Positions 5,985-11,704 of a stretch of 11,704 nucleotides of DNA are shown here, piece by piece. Origin of the DNA: Frankiales bacterium (GTDB lineage: Bacteria > Actinomycetota > Actinomycetes > Mycobacteriales > SCTD01); assembly GCA_025965495.1 (NCBI GenBank), contig JAOPWW010000467.1, positions 1 to 11,704 on the forward strand. Reading direction: 5' to 3'. Position 1 is the stretch's first letter, and every line of letters begins with the position of its first letter. Position numbers and translations under genes: made by a program. Under the pieces are notes generated by a model. That model did not search any database, was not told the DNA's origin, and worked only from the letters and a program-made list of their open reading frames with translations.

Positions 5985-6199
5985 CCCGCCCCGGCGTGGA
6001 CCGGGACGAGCTGGAGACCGACCGGGTCCTGCACTGCCACTTCTGCGCGTCCTGGTCGATGCACGTCACCCCGCTGGACCGCCGGGGCGACGTCGCCGAC
6101 GCCTACAGCCTGCATCTCGTGCGCCACGGCGACGCTGTCGAGATCGCCCTGCTCGACACCAGCATCTGGAACGCGATCGTGCGGGAGCTCGAGGGCTGA
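5981..6199 (+). CDS. hypothetical 72-aa protein with a CxxC motif
   Basis: Almost every codon ends in G or C and the composition is that of a globular soluble protein, so it is very likely real. It begins MTRPGVDRDELETDRVLHC and carries Cys19-x2-Cys22 with flanking His18 and His20 (HCHFC), a possible metal or redox site. A compact mixed segment (DAYSLHLVRHGDAVEIALLD) follows, then a helix-like C-terminus. No second Cys pair is present, so it is not a complete zinc ribbon on its own. I do not recognise a family. It is coupled by GTGA to the 14-aa ORF and is convergent with the gene ending at 6322. Confidence 0.7.
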   Translation: MTRPGVDRDELETDRVLHCHFCASWSMHVTPLDRRGDVADAYSLHLVRHGDAVEIALLDTSIWNAIVRELEG

Positions 6200-6234
6200 C
6201 GCCCCCTCGACGCGTGACTACGGTCCCGGGGGCG
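6200..6234 (+). terminator. possible terminator hairpin after the 72-aa gene
   Basis: CGCCCCC (6200-6206) pairs perfectly with GGGGGCG (6228-6234) around a 21-nt loop, directly after the stop codon. There is no T-run, as is common in high-GC actinobacteria. The remaining intergenic DNA to 6321 shows nothing else I can support. Confidence 0.35.
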
Positions 6235-6321
6235 AGTCCGCGACGCGACCGTCGTGGGGCGGCGACGGACCGCGACGGCACGGCTACGCCTGCTGCCTCG
6301 CACCGCAGCAGACCTGACGGC

Positions 6322-6813
6322 TCACGCTGCTGTCGTGCGGGCTCCGCAGGCGGGACAGCAGTAAGCCGACGTCGGTATCTCCTGTGCGGAGCAGCCGGCC
6401 GTGCTGCACCGGCGCCGGTCCGCGCCGTCGTCCCACCCGACGGCCTGGCTCGCGGTCGTCGCGGGGCGCGTCGGAGTGCCCTTGCCCGGGGGCGGAACCG
6501 CTGCCGGGGGACCGGGACGGGCCCCGTCGTCGCCGAGCGCGGGTCGCCCTGCAGGTGCCGGGCCCTGCACTAGCGGACTCCCGAGCAGCGCCGCGCGCAG
6601 GCTCGCCGCCTCACGCAGCAGGGGCTCGGTGCCCTGTGCCACGGACCACGTGATGAGGCCGCGCCAGACGAGGAACTGACCGAGCGCGAGGACGGCGACG
6701 CCGAGGGCTCGGTCGGCCGAGCTGCTGCTCGACAGCACGAGGCCTCCGAGCAGGCTCAGGGCGCTGCCGAGCCCTGCCGTCCTGCGCGCGTCGCGGTAGA
6801 CCCCGTCGTTCAC
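6322..6813 (-). CDS. two-TM membrane protein with C-terminal zinc ribbon
   Basis: 163 aa from GTG 6813. Residues about 13-31 (AGLGSALSLLGGLVLSS) and 36-59 (ALGVAVLALGQFLVWRGLIT) form a two-helix membrane hairpin. A Gly/Pro/Ala-rich linker follows (about 80-125), then a Cys cluster at the end: Cys136, Cys141, Cys152, Cys153 and Cys156, the last three in YCCPACG, which looks like a zinc ribbon exposed to the cytoplasm. Codon bias supports this strand. The start is odd: AAGGAGG lies about 26 nt upstream, but 14 nt before a five-codon ORF (MGAS-stop) whose TGA overlaps this GTG (GTGA), which suggests coupling. No further in-frame ATG or GTG with a ribosome site is seen. Function and family are unknown. 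It is convergent with the 72-aa gene and divergent from gtrA. Confidence 0.7.
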   Translation of the reverse strand: MNDGVYRDARRTAGLGSALSLLGGLVLSSSSSADRALGVAVLALGQFLVWRGLITWSVAQGTEPLLREAASLRAALLGSPLVQGPAPAGRPALGDDGARPGPPAAVPPPGKGTPTRPATTASQAVGWDDGADRRRCSTAGCSAQEIPTSAYCCPACGARTTAA

Positions 6814-7029
6814 GAGGCGCCCATCGGCGAGGTCGCGCCCTCCTTGAGTCTCGTCGAGCCCTCCCAGGGCACAGGGGCCGCCCTGCGCCGCTCGCCGGCT
6901 CGGGACAGCCGATCGCGGCCGGCCGGAGGGTCCTGACCCACAGGCGGCTGCCAGGTGACTCCCAGCCGCTGCCCGGGTGCGTCGCGCAGGCTGGCCGCAG
7001 CGGTCGCAGGAGCGGCGCGCACCCCCCAC
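6814..7029. other. divergent intergenic region, no further gene seen
   Basis: This separates the minus-strand zinc-ribbon gene from the GtrA gene and must hold both promoters, but no clear TANNNT box with good spacing to either start was found. An AAGGAGG ribosome site on the minus strand serves the MGAS mini-ORF. Confidence 0.4.
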
Positions 7030-7042
7030 GGAGGACGCCCGC

Positions 7043-7480
7043 ATGACGCAGCTGCTCGAGGAGCGCCCCGTCCCGACGGCGGGCGGCGCCGGACTGCGCG
7101 ACCTCGTGCAGCGGCCGGCGGCGCGGTTCGTCGTCGTCGGCGCCCTGTCCACGGTCGGCTACCTGGCCGTCTTCGCGCTCCTGCGTCTGTGGCTCCCGGC
7201 GCAGCTGGCGAACGTCGTCGCGCTCGTGGCCACCGGGGACGTGAACACGCTGCTGAACCGGCGGTGGTCGTTCCAGGAGCACGGACCGGTGCCCGGCGCC
7301 CAGCGGCTCAAGGGCGTCCTCGCCTACCTGGTGAGCCTGGTCGCTACCAGCGGGGCCCTCGAGGTCCTCGCGCTCCTGCACGCGCAGGGCCGGGTGGCCG
7401 AGCTCGTCGCGCTGGCCGTCGCGAACTCCCTGGCCGGCGTCGTCCACTACGTGCTGCTGCGCAGGTGGGCGTTCCGCTGA
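7043..7480 (+). CDS. GtrA family membrane protein
   Basis: 145 aa with four predicted membrane helices: about FVVVGALSTVGYLAVFALL, LANVVALVATGDVNTLLN, GVLAYLVSLVATSGALEVL and ELVALAVANSLAGVVHYVLL. The GtrA hallmarks are present: Asn/Arg-Arg-Trp-Ser-Phe after TM2 (LNRRWSF) and a closing LLRRWAFR. Family members are thought to move or help transfer polyprenyl-phosphate-linked sugars for cell-envelope glycans; the substrate here is unknown. ATG 7043 is chosen because GGAGGA (7030-7035) lies 7 nt upstream; an in-frame ATG/GTG extension to 6977 lacks such a site. No glycosyltransferase gene is next to it. egtB follows after 54 nt and could be on the same transcript. Confidence 0.9.
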   Translation: MTQLLEERPVPTAGGAGLRDLVQRPAARFVVVGALSTVGYLAVFALLRLWLPAQLANVVALVATGDVNTLLNRRWSFQEHGPVPGAQRLKGVLAYLVSLVATSGALEVLALLHAQGRVAELVALAVANSLAGVVHYVLLRRWAFR

Positions 7481-7534
7481 GCGGACCGGCGCCCGGCGCC
7501 CCGCTGTGTCAGCCTGGCCGCCGGAGGTGGGCCC

Positions 7535-8770
7535 GTGACGTCGGTCGTGCAGAGCAGGGACACCGAGCGCGACGCGCTCGGGGAGCGCTTCCGGGCGGTG
7601 CGGTCGCTCACCGACCGGCTGACCGCGCCGTTGTCGCCGGAGGACCAGACCGCGCAGTCGATGCCGGACGCGTCGCCGACGACGTGGCACCGCGCGCACA
7701 CGACGTGGTTCTACGAGCAGTTCGTCTGCGGGCCGGAGCACGTGCCGTTCGACCCCTCGTTCTCCTACCTGTTCAACAGCTACTACGAGGCCGTCGGGCC
7801 GCGGCACCCGCGGGCCGAGCGCGGACTGGTCACGCGTCCCGGTGTCGACGGCGTCGGGCGGTACCGGCAGCACGTGGACGCGGCTGTCGCGGCGCTGCTC
7901 GAGGCGGGTCCGACCGAGCGCCAGCGCGAGCTGCTCCTGCTCGGGACCCACCACGAGCAGCAGCACCAGGAGCTGCTCGTCATGGACGTCAAGCACCTGC
8001 TGTCGCGGCACCCGTTCGGGCCGGCCCTGCTCCTGCGGCCGGAGGAGGACGACCCCGAGCCCGCACCGCTGTCGTGGCTCCCGGTCGAGGGCGGGCTGCA
8101 CGAGGTCGGGGCGGACGGCCGCGGCTTCCGGTGGGACAACGAGGGACCGCGCCACACCGTTTACCTCGAGCCCTGCGAGGTCGCCTCGCGGACCGTGACG
8201 GTGGGGGAGTGGCTGGCGTTCATGGCCGACGACGGCTACGCGCGCAGCGAGCTGTGGCTGTCCGACGGCTGGCAGCGCGTGCAGGCCGAGGGGTGGCGGA
8301 GCCCCGAGTACTGGGAGCAGGTCGACGGCGACTGGCGCGTCTTCACGACGGCGGGGGTCCGGCCGTTGCGCCGGGGCGAGCCGGCCTGCCACGTGTCGTT
8401 CTACGAGGCCGACGCCTACGCCCGGTGGGCGGGCGCGCGCCTGCCCACCGAGCAGGAGTGGGAGGTGGCGGCCGCGGGACGGACGGGCACCGGTCAGCTG
8501 CTCGACCCCGACCGGCTGCACCCGGGGCTCGCCGGCGACCAGGTGCTCGGGGACGTCTGGGAGTGGACCGCCTCGGCCTACCTGCCCTACCCCGGCTTCC
8601 GGCCCGCCGAGGGCGCCGTGGGGGAGTACAACGGCAAGTTCATGTCCGACCAGCACGTGCTCCGGGGCGCGTCCTGCGCGACCCCGGCCGGGCACGAGCG
8701 CACGACCTACCGCAACTTCTACGCCGGCGGCGCGCGCTGGGCCTTCTCGGGGCTCCGCCTGGCGCGGTAG
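7535..8770 (+). CDS. egtB: ergothioneine biosynthesis protein EgtB (iron-dependent C-S bond forming sulfoxide synthase)
   Basis: 411 aa. N-terminal DinB-like domain (about 20-165) and C-terminal FGE-sulfatase/C-type-lectin-like domain (about 175-411). EgtB joins trimethylhistidine (hercynine) and a thiol donor through an O2-dependent iron centre. Iron ligands are visible: His55 in SPTTWHRAHTTWF and the HX3HXE motif at His140, His144 and Glu146 (THHEQQHQELL). The C-terminal part carries RLPTEQEWE, GDVWEWTAS and a closing RWAFSGLRLAR, as in the family. The wording of these motifs resembles the non-mycobacterial EgtB type, some members of which use cysteine instead of gamma-glutamylcysteine; donor choice here is inference. 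GTG 7535 has GGAGG 7 nt upstream. egtA, egtC, egtD and egtE are not in the window, so hercynine formation must be encoded elsewhere. mshD follows after 55 nt. Confidence 0.93.
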   Translation: MTSVVQSRDTERDALGERFRAVRSLTDRLTAPLSPEDQTAQSMPDASPTTWHRAHTTWFYEQFVCGPEHVPFDPSFSYLFNSYYEAVGPRHPRAERGLVTRPGVDGVGRYRQHVDAAVAALLEAGPTERQRELLLLGTHHEQQHQELLVMDVKHLLSRHPFGPALLLRPEEDDPEPAPLSWLPVEGGLHEVGADGRGFRWDNEGPRHTVYLEPCEVASRTVTVGEWLAFMADDGYARSELWLSDGWQRVQAEGWRSPEYWEQVDGDWRVFTTAGVRPLRRGEPACHVSFYEADAYARWAGARLPTEQEWEVAAAGRTGTGQLLDPDRLHPGLAGDQVLGDVWEWTASAYLPYPGFRPAEGAVGEYNGKFMSDQHVLRGASCATPAGHERTTYRNFYAGGARWAFSGLRLAR

Positions 8771-8781
8771 CCCCGCTGCGC

Positions 8782-8787
8782 TAACGT
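8782..8787 (+). promoter_or_regulatory. -10 box of mshD
   Basis: TAACGT fits TANNNT and lies between egtB and mshD. It would give a transcript starting near 8794 with a leader of about 30 nt that includes GAGGAG (8815-8820), 5 nt before GTG 8826. mshD can therefore be transcribed separately from egtB. Confidence 0.45.
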
Positions 8788-8825
8788 CGCTCTTGCGCAC
8801 AGTTCGCAGGAGTCGAGGAGCCGCT

Positions 8826-9737
8826 GTGCTGACCGTGCACGACGCCCCCGCCACCGACGGCCCCCCGGCCGGGCTCGACGACCTCGTGCGGGCCTGCACC
8901 GCGCACGACGGGCATGCACCGTTCGAGGAGCACACGCTGCTCACCCTCGACGGCGCCCGGCAGCTGCAGCACGCCCGGGTCCTGTCCTGGGACGGTGACC
9001 GGTTGCAGGCCTGCGCGGTCCTGTCCGAGGGCGTCGAGGGCTGGACCGTCGAGGTCGGGGTGCACCCGCAGGACCGTGAGCGGGGCGTCGGGCGGCACGT
9101 GCTGCGGCAGGTCGTCGAGCACGTCGCGGGGCACGGCGGGGGCGTGCTGCGCGCCTGGGTCCACGGCCAGGCGCCTGCCGCGCACGCGCTGGGCGCGGCC
9201 TGGTCGGCCCGGACCGAGCGCCGCCTGCTGGTGCTGCGCCGCCCGCTCGACGACCTGCCCGAGCACCGCTGCCACGACGGCGTCCTGCTGCGCCGGCTGC
9301 AGGTCGACGACGACGCCGACCGGGACGCCTGGCTGGCGCTCACCAACGCGGCCTTCGAGGGCCACCCGGACCAGGGCGGCTGGACCCGGTCCGACCTCGA
9401 CTGGCGGCTCGGGACCGCGTGGACCGACGGGGTGCGCTTCCCGGTCGCGCAGGACCACGACGGCCTGGTCGCGGGGGTCTGGACCAAGGTCGAGCCGGGG
9501 TCCCCGGTGGGCGAGCTCCACGTGGTCGCGGTCCACCCGCGGGCGCACGGGCGCCGGCTCGGGCGGCTCGTGGTGGCCCAGGCGCTGCGCGACCTGCGCG
9601 ACGCCGGCTGCACGCAGGCGGAGCTCTACGTGGAGGCCGACAACGTCCCGGCGCTGCGGCTGTACGGCTGGGCCGGCTTCGCCGCAGGCGACGAGCACCG
9701 GTGCCTCGCGGTGGACGTGCCCCCGGCGACCGGCTGA
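8826..9737 (+). CDS. mshD: mycothiol synthase (MshD), tandem GNAT acetyltransferase
   Basis: 303 aa with two GNAT domains. It catalyses the last step of mycothiol synthesis, transferring acetyl from acetyl-CoA to Cys-GlcN-inositol. The N-terminal GNAT core has VEVGVHP at 75-81 followed by RERGVGRH. The middle carries HPDQGGW at 180-186, the MshD family signature (HPEQGxW). The C-terminal GNAT has the acetyl-CoA motif VVAVHPRAHGRRLGR at 233-247 and YVEADN at 268-273, then LRLYGWAGF. Length is normal. GTG 8826 is chosen for the GAGGAG site 5 nt upstream; the frame also opens at 8793 without such a site. Mycothiol is restricted to actinobacteria, which supports the taxonomic call. Its stop lies 12 nt from the stop of the convergent ABC ATPase. 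Confidence 0.92.
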   Translation: MLTVHDAPATDGPPAGLDDLVRACTAHDGHAPFEEHTLLTLDGARQLQHARVLSWDGDRLQACAVLSEGVEGWTVEVGVHPQDRERGVGRHVLRQVVEHVAGHGGGVLRAWVHGQAPAAHALGAAWSARTERRLLVLRRPLDDLPEHRCHDGVLLRRLQVDDDADRDAWLALTNAAFEGHPDQGGWTRSDLDWRLGTAWTDGVRFPVAQDHDGLVAGVWTKVEPGSPVGELHVVAVHPRAHGRRLGRLVVAQALRDLRDAGCTQAELYVEADNVPALRLYGWAGFAAGDEHRCLAVDVPPATG

Positions 9738-9755
9738 CCCGACCGGCGGTCAGGC
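9732..9755. terminator. shared bidirectional hairpin between mshD and the ABC ATPase
   Basis: CTGACC (9734-9739) pairs with GGTCAG (9748-9753) around an 8-nt loop. Each arm contains one of the two convergent TGA stop codons. No T-run on either side; it could stop transcripts from both directions, but the stem is only 6 bp. Confidence 0.4.
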
Positions 9756-10880
9756 CTCGTGCGACCCGGTGCTGCGCCGCAGGGCCGCGTGCACCGACTG
9801 CGGGGTGAGCACCCCGAGGTACCGCGACGTGGCCGGGTCGACCACTGCCACCCAACCCTCGTCGCGCTGCAGCATGGCGCTCATCGCGGCCTTGAGGGTC
9901 GCGGTCGCCGGGACCGTGGCGGGCGGCGCCTGCACGCGGTCGGCGACGGTGCCGGAGCCCTCCAGGTGCGCGGCCGCGACGTGCCCGCGCAGGTCGCCGT
10001 CGGGCCCGAGCACGACGGCGAACCCCGCGGCCAGGACGGCGCGGGCCTGCTCCAGCGAGGTGTCGGGCGCGAGCGACACGGGCTGCTCGAGGTCCTGCAG
10101 GTCGACCCCCGTCACGGCGAGCCGGCGCAGCCCGCGGTCGGCGCCGACGAAGTCCGCGACGAACGGGGTCGCCGGCGAGCCGAGGACGGCCGCGGGGGTG
10201 TCGTACTGCTCGAGCACGCCGCCCTGGCGGAACACCGCGATCCGGTCTCCGAGCCGCACGGCCTCGTCCAGGTCGTGGGTGACGAACACGATCGTCTTGC
10301 GGACGGCGGCCTGCACGTCGAGGAACTCCGACTGCAGCCGGTCGCGCGCGATCGGGTCGATCGCCGAGAAGGGCTCGTCCATGAGCAGGACCGGGGGGTC
10401 GGCGGCCAGCGCCCGGGCCACGCCGACGCGCTGCCGCTGCCCGCCGGACAGCTGCGCCGGGTAGCGGTCGGCGTAGGTCGCGGGGTCCAGGCCGACCAGC
10501 TCGAGCAGCTCCGCCGTGCGGGTGCGGGTCCGCTGCCGGTCCCAGCCGAGCAGGCGCGGGACGGTCGCGACGTTGTCGCCGACGGTCTGGTGCGGGAACA
10601 GGCCGACCTGCTGGATGACGTAGCCGATGTGACGGCGCAGGTCGCGCACGTCGCCGTCCGCGACGTCGCGACCGTCGAGCTCGACGCGGCCCGACGTCGG
10701 CTGGACCAGGCGGTTGACCATCTTCATGGTCGTCGTCTTGCCGCAGCCCGAGGGGCCGACCAGGCAGACCAGCTCGCCCTGGCGCACGTCGAGGTCCAGG
10801 GCCTGGACGGCGACCGTGCCGTCGGCGTACTGCTTGCTCGCGGCCCGCCACCGGAGCAGGTCCGGCGGGGTAGCGTCCAT
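9750..10880 (-). CDS. glycine betaine/carnitine/choline-type ABC importer ATPase (OpuCA/ProV family)
   Basis: 376 aa cytoplasmic ATPase of a compatible-solute importer. Visible: Walker A GPSGCGKTTT at 42-51, Q-loop IQQVGLFPHQTV at 89-100, signature LSGGQ at 144-148, Walker B LLMDEP at 165-170, and switch His202 in VTHD. The PSGCGKTT(T)MKMVNRL wording is typical of the OpuCA/ProV branch. Residues about 240-370 form a CBS-domain-like tail (ending SRYLGVLTPQSVHAAL), which in OpuA/OpuC-type proteins senses ionic strength or nucleotides. The start ATG has GAGAGG (10891-10896, minus strand) 10 nt upstream. It diverges from the permease gene with only 5 nt between start codons, whereas classical opuC operons run in one direction. 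Confidence 0.92.
   Translation of the reverse strand: MDATPPDLLRWRAASKQYADGTVAVQALDLDVRQGELVCLVGPSGCGKTTTMKMVNRLVQPTSGRVELDGRDVADGDVRDLRRHIGYVIQQVGLFPHQTVGDNVATVPRLLGWDRQRTRTRTAELLELVGLDPATYADRYPAQLSGGQRQRVGVARALAADPPVLLMDEPFSAIDPIARDRLQSEFLDVQAAVRKTIVFVTHDLDEAVRLGDRIAVFRQGGVLEQYDTPAAVLGSPATPFVADFVGADRGLRRLAVTGVDLQDLEQPVSLAPDTSLEQARAVLAAGFAVVLGPDGDLRGHVAAAHLEGSGTVADRVQAPPATVPATATLKAAMSAMLQRDEGWVAVVDPATSRYLGVLTPQSVHAALRRSTGSHEA
10871..10876 (+). promoter_or_regulatory. -10 box of the permease operon, inside the ATPase gene
   Basis: TAGCGT (TANNNT) ends 9 nt before GTG 10886 and lies within the first codons of the divergent ATPase gene. A start site around 10883-10886 would make the permease mRNA leaderless or nearly so. 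Confidence 0.4.
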
Positions 10881-10885
10881 CGGCC

Positions 10886-11572
10886 GTGAGCCTCTCTGTG
10901 ATCGCGCAGGGCGCAGGAGTGCCCAACCCGTGGTTCAGCACGGTGTACCTGCAGCAGGGTAGGCAGGAGCTGCTCGTGGCGCTCCAGCAGCACGTGACCA
11001 TCACGGTCGTCGCGGTCCTGGCCGGCACCGTCGTGTCCCTGCCGCTGGCGCTGCTCGCCCGTCGCAGCGGGGCGCTCGAGACGCTGGTCGTCGGTGCGGC
11101 CGGGGTCGTCTACACGATCCCCTCCCTGGCCTTGTTCGCGCTCCTGGTCCCGCTGACGTCGTACACGCCGCTGACCGCCGAGATCGCGCTGGCGCTCTAC
11201 ACGCTGGTCATCCTGGTGCGGAACATGGTGACGGGACTGGCCCAGGTGCCCCCCGAGGTGCAGGAGGCCGCGCGCGGCATGGGGATGGGTCCGCTCGCGC
11301 TGCTCCTGCGGATCGAGCTGCCGCTGGCCCTGCCTGCCGTGCTCGCCGGCATCCGGGTCGCCACCGTCTCCACGATCTCGCTGCTCACGGTCGCCGCCTA
11401 CGTCGGGACCGGCGGGTTCGGCCAGCTCATCGACCAGGGCTTCCGGGCCGACTACCGCGCCAAGGTGGTCACCGCCTGCCTGGCCTGCGTGCTGCTGGCC
11501 CTGCTGGCCGACGCCCTGCTGGTGCTGCTGCAGCGGGCGCTCACGCCGTGGTCCCGTGCCCGGGCCGGCTGA
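10886..11572 (+). CDS. compatible-solute ABC transporter permease (OpuCB/ProW family)
   Basis: 228 aa inner-membrane subunit with about five or six helices. The BPD_transp_1 coupling loop that contacts the ATPase is visible as EVQEAARGMGMGPLALLLRI, followed by ELPLALPAVLAGIRV, the EAA-type pattern of the glycine betaine/carnitine/choline branch. A further conserved segment is TVAAYVGTGGFGQLI. It should work with the divergent ATPase and with the second permease 1 nt downstream; the substrate-binding protein is not in the window. GTG 10886 is supported by TAGCGT just upstream; GTG codons at 10898 and 10919 (VPNPWFS) are alternatives. Confidence 0.88.
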   Translation: MSLSVIAQGAGVPNPWFSTVYLQQGRQELLVALQQHVTITVVAVLAGTVVSLPLALLARRSGALETLVVGAAGVVYTIPSLALFALLVPLTSYTPLTAEIALALYTLVILVRNMVTGLAQVPPEVQEAARGMGMGPLALLLRIELPLALPAVLAGIRVATVSTISLLTVAAYVGTGGFGQLIDQGFRADYRAKVVTACLACVLLALLADALLVLLQRALTPWSRARAG

Positions 11573-11573
11573 C

Positions 11574-11704
11574 GTGCCCACGACCTTCACCGGCTGGCTC
11601 ACCTGGGGCGACCCTGCGGGAGGCACGCTGCAGCGCCTGCAGGAGCACCTCACCTACACCGGCTACGCCGTCCTGCTGGCCTGCGCCGTCGGCCTGCCGC
11701 TCGG
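11574..11704 (+). CDS. second compatible-solute ABC permease, N-terminal fragment
   Basis: GTG at 11574 lies 1 nt after the previous stop. The visible 43 codons read PTTFTGWLTWGDPAGG, then LQRLQEHLTYTGYAVLLACA and VGLPLG, the usual start of an OpuC-type permease (a soluble head, then helix one after an LxEHLxYT motif). Codon bias is strong and the frame is open to the window edge. It probably forms a heterodimeric membrane channel with the 228-aa permease. The gene is cut by the end of the window, not broken. Confidence 0.8.
   Translation, partial: MPTTFTGWLTWGDPAGGTLQRLQEHLTYTGYAVLLACAVGLPL

Noticed and set aside
3344..6069. Several long minus-strand frames across the MFS gene and the small-ORF island
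   Set aside because: They are low-complexity Arg/Pro/Ser/Gly translations without ribosome sites or motifs; plus-strand frames here have better codon bias and start signals.
7481..7504. GGCGCC repeats between gtrA and egtB as a terminator
   Set aside because: Stems are only about 4 bp once loop limits are respected, and there is no T-run; such repeats are common at this GC.
6611..9613. 1000-aa open frame on the minus strand
   Set aside because: It is antisense to gtrA, egtB and most of mshD, and its composition is non-protein-like; an artefact of high GC.
1..11704. CRISPR arrays, insertion sequences, toxin-antitoxin pairs, prophage genes
   Set aside because: No regularly spaced repeats, transposase or integrase motifs, or terminal inverted repeats were seen.

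Overview
The window is very GC-rich with strong G/C preference at third codon positions, frequent GTG starts and TANNNT-type -10 boxes. It encodes a mycothiol synthase (MshD), an MFS/thymidylate kinase fusion and an actinobacterial-type DNA polymerase III delta' subunit. Together these point to a high-GC actinomycete; I cannot place it to genus.

Layout. (1) 23-3267, plus strand: a nucleotide/replication pair, an MFS-dTMP kinase fusion overlapping holB by ATGA. (2) 3295-3370: tRNA-Thr(CGT) with its own -10 box and encoded CCA. (3) 3391-4840: a probable small tail-anchored membrane protein on the minus strand, divergent from a DHA3-type MFS exporter that looks leaderless. (4) 4841-6813: an unusual gene-poor-looking island. 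It holds a -10 box and 5' hairpin, a leader resembling an atypical ydaO/c-di-AMP riboswitch, a chain of small plus-strand ORFs linked by GTGA start/stop overlaps (including a CxxC zinc-ribbon protein and a CxxC 72-aa protein), a long nested hairpin with a competing alternative stem, and a convergent minus-strand two-TM/zinc-ribbon protein. (5) 7043-9737, plus strand: GtrA-family membrane protein, EgtB (ergothioneine C-S bond formation) and MshD (last step of mycothiol synthesis), so two low-molecular-weight thiol genes are adjacent. (6) 9750-11704: an OpuC/ProV-type compatible-solute ABC importer, with the ATPase on the minus strand divergent from two permease genes; the second permease runs off the window.

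How they fit. tmk and holB serve DNA precursor supply and replication. egtB, mshD and the osmolyte importer are all stress-protection functions. The small-protein island at 5.1-6.8 kb is the least explained part: its leader, coupled micro-ORFs and three Cys-pair proteins suggest a regulated small-protein operon or the decayed remains of a riboswitch-controlled gene. That part is inference. Everything here was read by eye; no database or folding program was run.
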